A stretch of DNA of 8,753 nucleotides from Ardenticatenia bacterium (lineage in GTDB: Bacteria; Chloroflexota; Anaerolineae; Aggregatilineales; Aggregatilineaceae), in NCBI GenBank assembly GCA_026984385.1, contig JALSSH010000467.1:1-8753 (forward strand). Direction: 5' to 3'. Of this stretch, positions 6,801 through 8,753 are shown in pieces; within the stretch, counting starts at the first letter, position 1; each line of letters begins with the position of its first letter. Under the pieces are notes generated by a model, which searched no databases, was not told where the DNA came from, and saw only the letters and a list, made by a program, of their open reading frames with translations. A program made the translations under genes and the position numbers.

Positions 6801-6955
6801 CACGCGGGGTTGAGGTGTTGACGCAAGCTGCCGAAACCGCCGAAGCCGAAGGACAAGCCCAGCGCGCGATGGTGCTATATCGCCATGCGCTGGAAATTTT
6901 TCCGCACGACGAGAGCATACGCGCTCATCTTGCGCGGCTGGCCGGCGTCCAATAG
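3839..6955 (+). CDS. Tandem class III nucleotidyl cyclase with ATPase and TPR-like tail (soluble adenylyl cyclase-like)
   Basis: A 1038-residue predicted cytosolic protein. After a helical lead (1-67), cyclase domain 1 (about 68-262) has FADVSGFTA with Asp74 and LLKFAGDALEAF with Asp125, the two metal-binding aspartates. It lacks the transition-state residues: Asn and Arg positions read Gly209 and Ala213. Cyclase domain 2 (about 322-514) is the reverse: aspartate positions are His329 and Val380, while REYTVMGDDVNLAARL supplies Thr456, Asn463 and Arg467 at the family's T-x6-N-x3-R spacing. One intramolecular active site, making cAMP from ATP, is therefore expected (Thr favours adenine). An AAA_16/STAND-type ATPase follows: Walker A GEAGLGKT (561-568), Walker B LVLDD (741-745), and RGRPLFIESLLELL (825-838). 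One or two TPR-like helix pairs end it (985-1030). Residues 650-710 are a Pro/Ala/Gln-rich insertion. ATG 3839 lacks a clear Shine-Dalgarno; no earlier in-frame start is plausible. The domain order matches mammalian ADCY10. Confidence 0.9.
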   Translation: MTPDPALLARLERYIPRDLLAQFPDPKALTAAIRRLNRLHQALASFLPQYIAENEALYTQEYADLRSGTFLFADVSGFTALSEKLQREGGREGTEILTRVINDFFARMLEILAKSNGQLLKFAGDALEAFFPTPRRGDEAPLAIRTGLRMQREMVANFQPIQHAELERLFGQHDLALTMSIGICQGRLFEAVVGNEIQRDYIIQGDLPGRAMAAEEAGARDDVIIAAELRAAHADQFECVPVGEGFFRVVDSFGDQLSDYEFVVPRRRRPQTVALFNLDEASLLEDLARLLERVEGVARFVAHEIVDRLVEGDGHIEPENRPATVIFAHFSGFADLLADWGEEQLPLVASLLGRYYNLMRRAVAANGGSLTRTDPYLRGVKMLITFGAPVAHPDDPERAVMTALEMNRQLANFNARLQDELPEALRREVYVTQRIGITHGLVYAGEVGWKSRREYTVMGDDVNLAARLMSKGQAGQILISERVQERVHPHFETEALSPMRMKGKSALVQAYWVRASTEAALALSPTSQTPFVGRDLQMLSLTYALQQAKRPRRRQAFALIGEAGLGKTRMAKQVAGEADKAGFQVAWAACQFHHAEERSVWATLLFQLLGLAQAKSEHAQRKLLGARLRELGAAELETVLSVMLFGSYRETQELLSEAHEPTPPTPSASSNLFDLALGEETAQTSGIWGIARDQIQAALAAAQPQREQAPSLWQTVEQRVSQADSVVQFLQAYTERTPTMLVLDDLGRADTLTREVLARVLDKLPRAHLMVLVTNEPNETLDLPIRRTVRLADLDADETTRLAAHFLGVESVGERLQTLLWERTRGRPLFIESLLELLHDQGQIVCGGGHAELHAEADITALPDNVRTLIMSQVDRLSAEGRAALHVAAVLGQQFPVHALAALCPPCDERQVGTLLDELTHHKLIEPSGENVYRFRRGLTHTTVYENLNRLQRLNLHRAAAEWLQQQPDAERWIVRIAHHWVKGGLPTRGVEVLTQAAETAEAEGQAQRAMVLYRHALEIFPHDESIRAHLARLAGVQ

Positions 6956-6958
6956 CCG

Positions 6959-8623
6959 CTAATGCGCCCCGCGCAGCCGCCGCCAGAGCAACGCGCGCAA
7001 CCAGCGCCACTCTTCCAGACGTAACCAAGCTGCCATTGCCGCAAAAACAGTCAGCCCTACCGCGCCGGAGAGCGTCACCACCGCGCCGTAAGCCAGCGTG
7101 CCGCCGAAGGGCAACGCGGCGTTCAGCCCTTGCGCCGCGCCATACGTCGCCACGCCCATCACGCTCGCCGCAAACAAGGTGCGCCCCGCCGTGCTTAGCA
7201 AGCGCTGGCCTCCATAGCCGCCTATGTTGCGCCCCAGCAAATAGGCGGCGATGCTGCTGTGCACCAAGTGCTTGACCGAGTCCGCAACCATCAGCGCAAA
7301 GAAGCTGTACCAGCGCAAAAGCCCCAGCGCCACCGCCATATACGCGCCCAAAGCCACCAACCCGATCACGGCGGGGGTGAGCGTGTTTTGGCGCGCGTAA
7401 AAGGCGAAAACCAGCAACAAATCCAGCGCGGCGAAAGGTAGCCCAAGCAAATACAAGCGCAAAGCCAGCGCAGTGATCGCCGTATCGCCGCCGCCGAACT
7501 TGCCGTGTTCGAAGATTAACCCGATGGTCGGCTCGGCGAGCACGAAAAGCCCCACCGCCGCCGGAATGATCAGCACAATCGCCAGCCGCAAACCGCGCCC
7601 CAAAGTGTCCCGAAAGGCTTGGGAGGCGGCCCGGCCTGAGGCGGCCTGACGTGAGAGCGTGGGCAAGATCGCCACCGAGATCGCAATCGCCACCAGCCCT
7701 TGGGGGAATTGGATCAGCGTGGTGGCCCACGTCATGTACGAGATGCTGCCCTCTCCGGTGCGGGAGGCCAGGTTATAGCTAAAGGGACGATTGATCAACA
7801 CGTCCAGCGCCAAAGAGGCCATCACCGGCAAATAGAGCAACGCGATCCGTCGCACGCCCGGGTGATGCAACGCACCGCGTAGCCGTAGCCGCAACCGCGC
7901 GTCGCGCAGCCCGGGCGCTTGCAGCGCCAATTGCGCCAGCGCGCCGAGTAGCCAGCCGACCGCTGCCGCCGTGATGCCCAGTGAGCCGGCAAAAAGCACG
8001 GTGACCGAAACAATGGTCGCGTTGAAGACGGTCGAGGCAAAGGCGGGCCATGTGAAGCGGCGCAACGCGTACAGCAAGCCGGAGACCACCGCAAAAACGC
8101 TCAGAAACATCAGCGCGGGCGCGGTCACGCGGAGAAGCGTGGTCGCCTGGGCGATCACTTGGGGCGTGGCCTCGTCGCTGGCGACTAGACCGATCACCTG
8201 CGGCGCGAGCAGCTCCAGCACCAGCACCAGCGCCGAAAGCGCCACCACCACGATCCCCAACAGCACATTGACCAGCTCCCACAGTTCGCGGCGGTCTTTG
8301 TGCGCGGCGTACTCGCTGAGCACGGGCACAAGCGCCGAGTTGACGTGCCCACCGATGAGCAAATCGTAAAGACTGCGCGGCACAATGATCGCCAAATTGA
8401 AAGCGTCCACCGCCGCCCCCGCGCCGAAAAGGTGCGAAAGGATGATCTCGCGCGCCAAACCCAAAGTGCGGCTGGCGACGTTGCCCAACGCGATCACGCC
8501 GGTGGCGCGTGCCATGCTTTCGGGCGGGACGCTTTCGGCGGCCACATCGAGCGGGTCGGCGGAGGGTGCTTCGGTGAGTGTTGTGTCCACAAGTGGTATG
8601 CCTACAGTTGGCGTGCGGCGCAT
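6959..8623 (-). CDS. murJ: MurJ-like lipid II flippase (MviN family, MOP superfamily)
   Basis: An integral membrane protein of 554 residues (557 if started at TTG 8632; numbering here follows the longer form). It is expected to carry lipid II across the inner membrane for peptidoglycan synthesis. Family landmarks are NVASRTLGLAREIILSHLFG (51-70), AVDAFNLAIIVPRSLYDLL (74-92) and LVPVLSEY (101-108). Further ones are YMTWATTLIQFPQGLVAIAI (299-318) with LPTLSRQ (323-329), IFEHGKFGGGDT (373-384), and FYARQNTLTPAV (411-422). About 14 hydrophobic segments are visible. The N-terminal 40 residues are an acidic, proline-containing cytoplasmic extension. GAGAG at 8636-8640 is the only Shine-Dalgarno-like sequence, 12 nt from ATG 8623 and 3 nt from TTG 8632, so the start is uncertain. 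Related MOP exporters of other lipid-linked sugars cannot be fully excluded. It converges on the cyclase gene. Confidence 0.9.
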   Translation of the reverse strand: MRRTPTVGIPLVDTTLTEAPSADPLDVAAESVPPESMARATGVIALGNVASRTLGLAREIILSHLFGAGAAVDAFNLAIIVPRSLYDLLIGGHVNSALVPVLSEYAAHKDRRELWELVNVLLGIVVVALSALVLVLELLAPQVIGLVASDEATPQVIAQATTLLRVTAPALMFLSVFAVVSGLLYALRRFTWPAFASTVFNATIVSVTVLFAGSLGITAAAVGWLLGALAQLALQAPGLRDARLRLRLRGALHHPGVRRIALLYLPVMASLALDVLINRPFSYNLASRTGEGSISYMTWATTLIQFPQGLVAIAISVAILPTLSRQAASGRAASQAFRDTLGRGLRLAIVLIIPAAVGLFVLAEPTIGLIFEHGKFGGGDTAITALALRLYLLGLPFAALDLLLVFAFYARQNTLTPAVIGLVALGAYMAVALGLLRWYSFFALMVADSVKHLVHSSIAAYLLGRNIGGYGGQRLLSTAGRTLFAASVMGVATYGAAQGLNAALPFGGTLAYGAVVTLSGAVGLTVFAAMAAWLRLEEWRWLRALLWRRLRGAH

Positions 8624-8652
8624 AGCGCGCAATATCTCTCAAACGTCCGCCT

Positions 8653-8658
8653 ACTCTA
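8653..8658 (-). promoter_or_regulatory. Possible -10 box for murJ
   Basis: TAGAGT on the - strand lies 29 nt before the ATG at 8623. The 17-nt-upstream hexamer TGGCGA matches TTGACA at only three positions. The rest of 8624-8753 holds no gene I can support. Confidence 0.25.
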
Positions 8659-8753
8659 GCGGAGAGCGGGCGAACTCGCCAGCGTTTTAAGGTCTCCGAG
8701 GCGTGCCGCTTAGGGAACATGGGAGCATTTTTTGTGCTTCGCCGGTTGCCACG

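Noticed and set aside
6783..8720. Long - strand open frames (6783-7730 and 7779-8720) in another frame of murJ
   Set aside because: Translations are Ala/Arg/Gly-rich low-complexity strings; the murJ frame carries the family motifs throughout.
8719..8753. ATG opening a + strand frame that runs off the window end (MGAFFVLRRLP...)
   Set aside because: Only 11 full codons are visible and the AGGGA before it is too close to the ATG; not enough to call a gene.

Overview
The window is about 8.75 kb of GC-rich bacterial chromosome with six convincing protein genes plus one small zinc-binding protein gene, and no rRNA, tRNA, insertion sequence or CRISPR array that I can see. The organism is most likely a member of the Chloroflexota (Anaerolineae-like). 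This is inferred from the style of the genes: a MinD/ParA ATPase with a 'HSFRGGTGKSNLTAN' P-loop, and a multidomain class III cyclase with an AAA_16-type ATPase. Promoters are of the extended -10 type (TGGTACACT). The taxonomic call is tentative.

Layout. Positions 1-269 hold no gene but contain a ~104-nt element closed by a perfect 14-bp inverted repeat, a good promoter, and an unusual leader in which the only strong Shine-Dalgarno lies 40 nt before the start codon. Next comes a DedA-family membrane protein (270-938, +). It converges on a GT4 glycosyltransferase (1002-2117, -), with a perfect 14-bp hairpin between them acting as a probable two-way terminator. The 227-bp divergent gap 2118-2344 is full of inverted and direct repeats and holds a perfect TATAAT box for the next operon.

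The core is a four-gene + strand operon (2345-6955): a ParA/MinD-like ATPase whose signature lysine is arginine; a 72-residue zinc-binding protein; a 120-residue predicted winged-helix protein; and a 1038-residue protein with two cyclase domains, a P-loop ATPase region and a short TPR-like tail. The cyclase has the domain order of mammalian soluble adenylyl cyclase (ADCY10). Its catalytic residues are split between the two domains in the same way: metal-binding aspartates only in domain 1, the Thr/Asn/Arg set only in domain 2. This operon is the best candidate here for an undescribed system, plausibly a cyclic-nucleotide signalling module with a ParA-type positioning or switch ATPase. That function is inference.

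A MurJ-like lipid II flippase (6959-8623, -) closes the window. Its stop codon is 3 bp from that of the cyclase. Upstream of it, 8624-8753 holds only a weak promoter candidate. The flanking genes (DedA, GT4, MurJ) share an envelope and polyprenyl-phosphate theme, but nothing in the sequence ties them mechanistically to the signalling operon.
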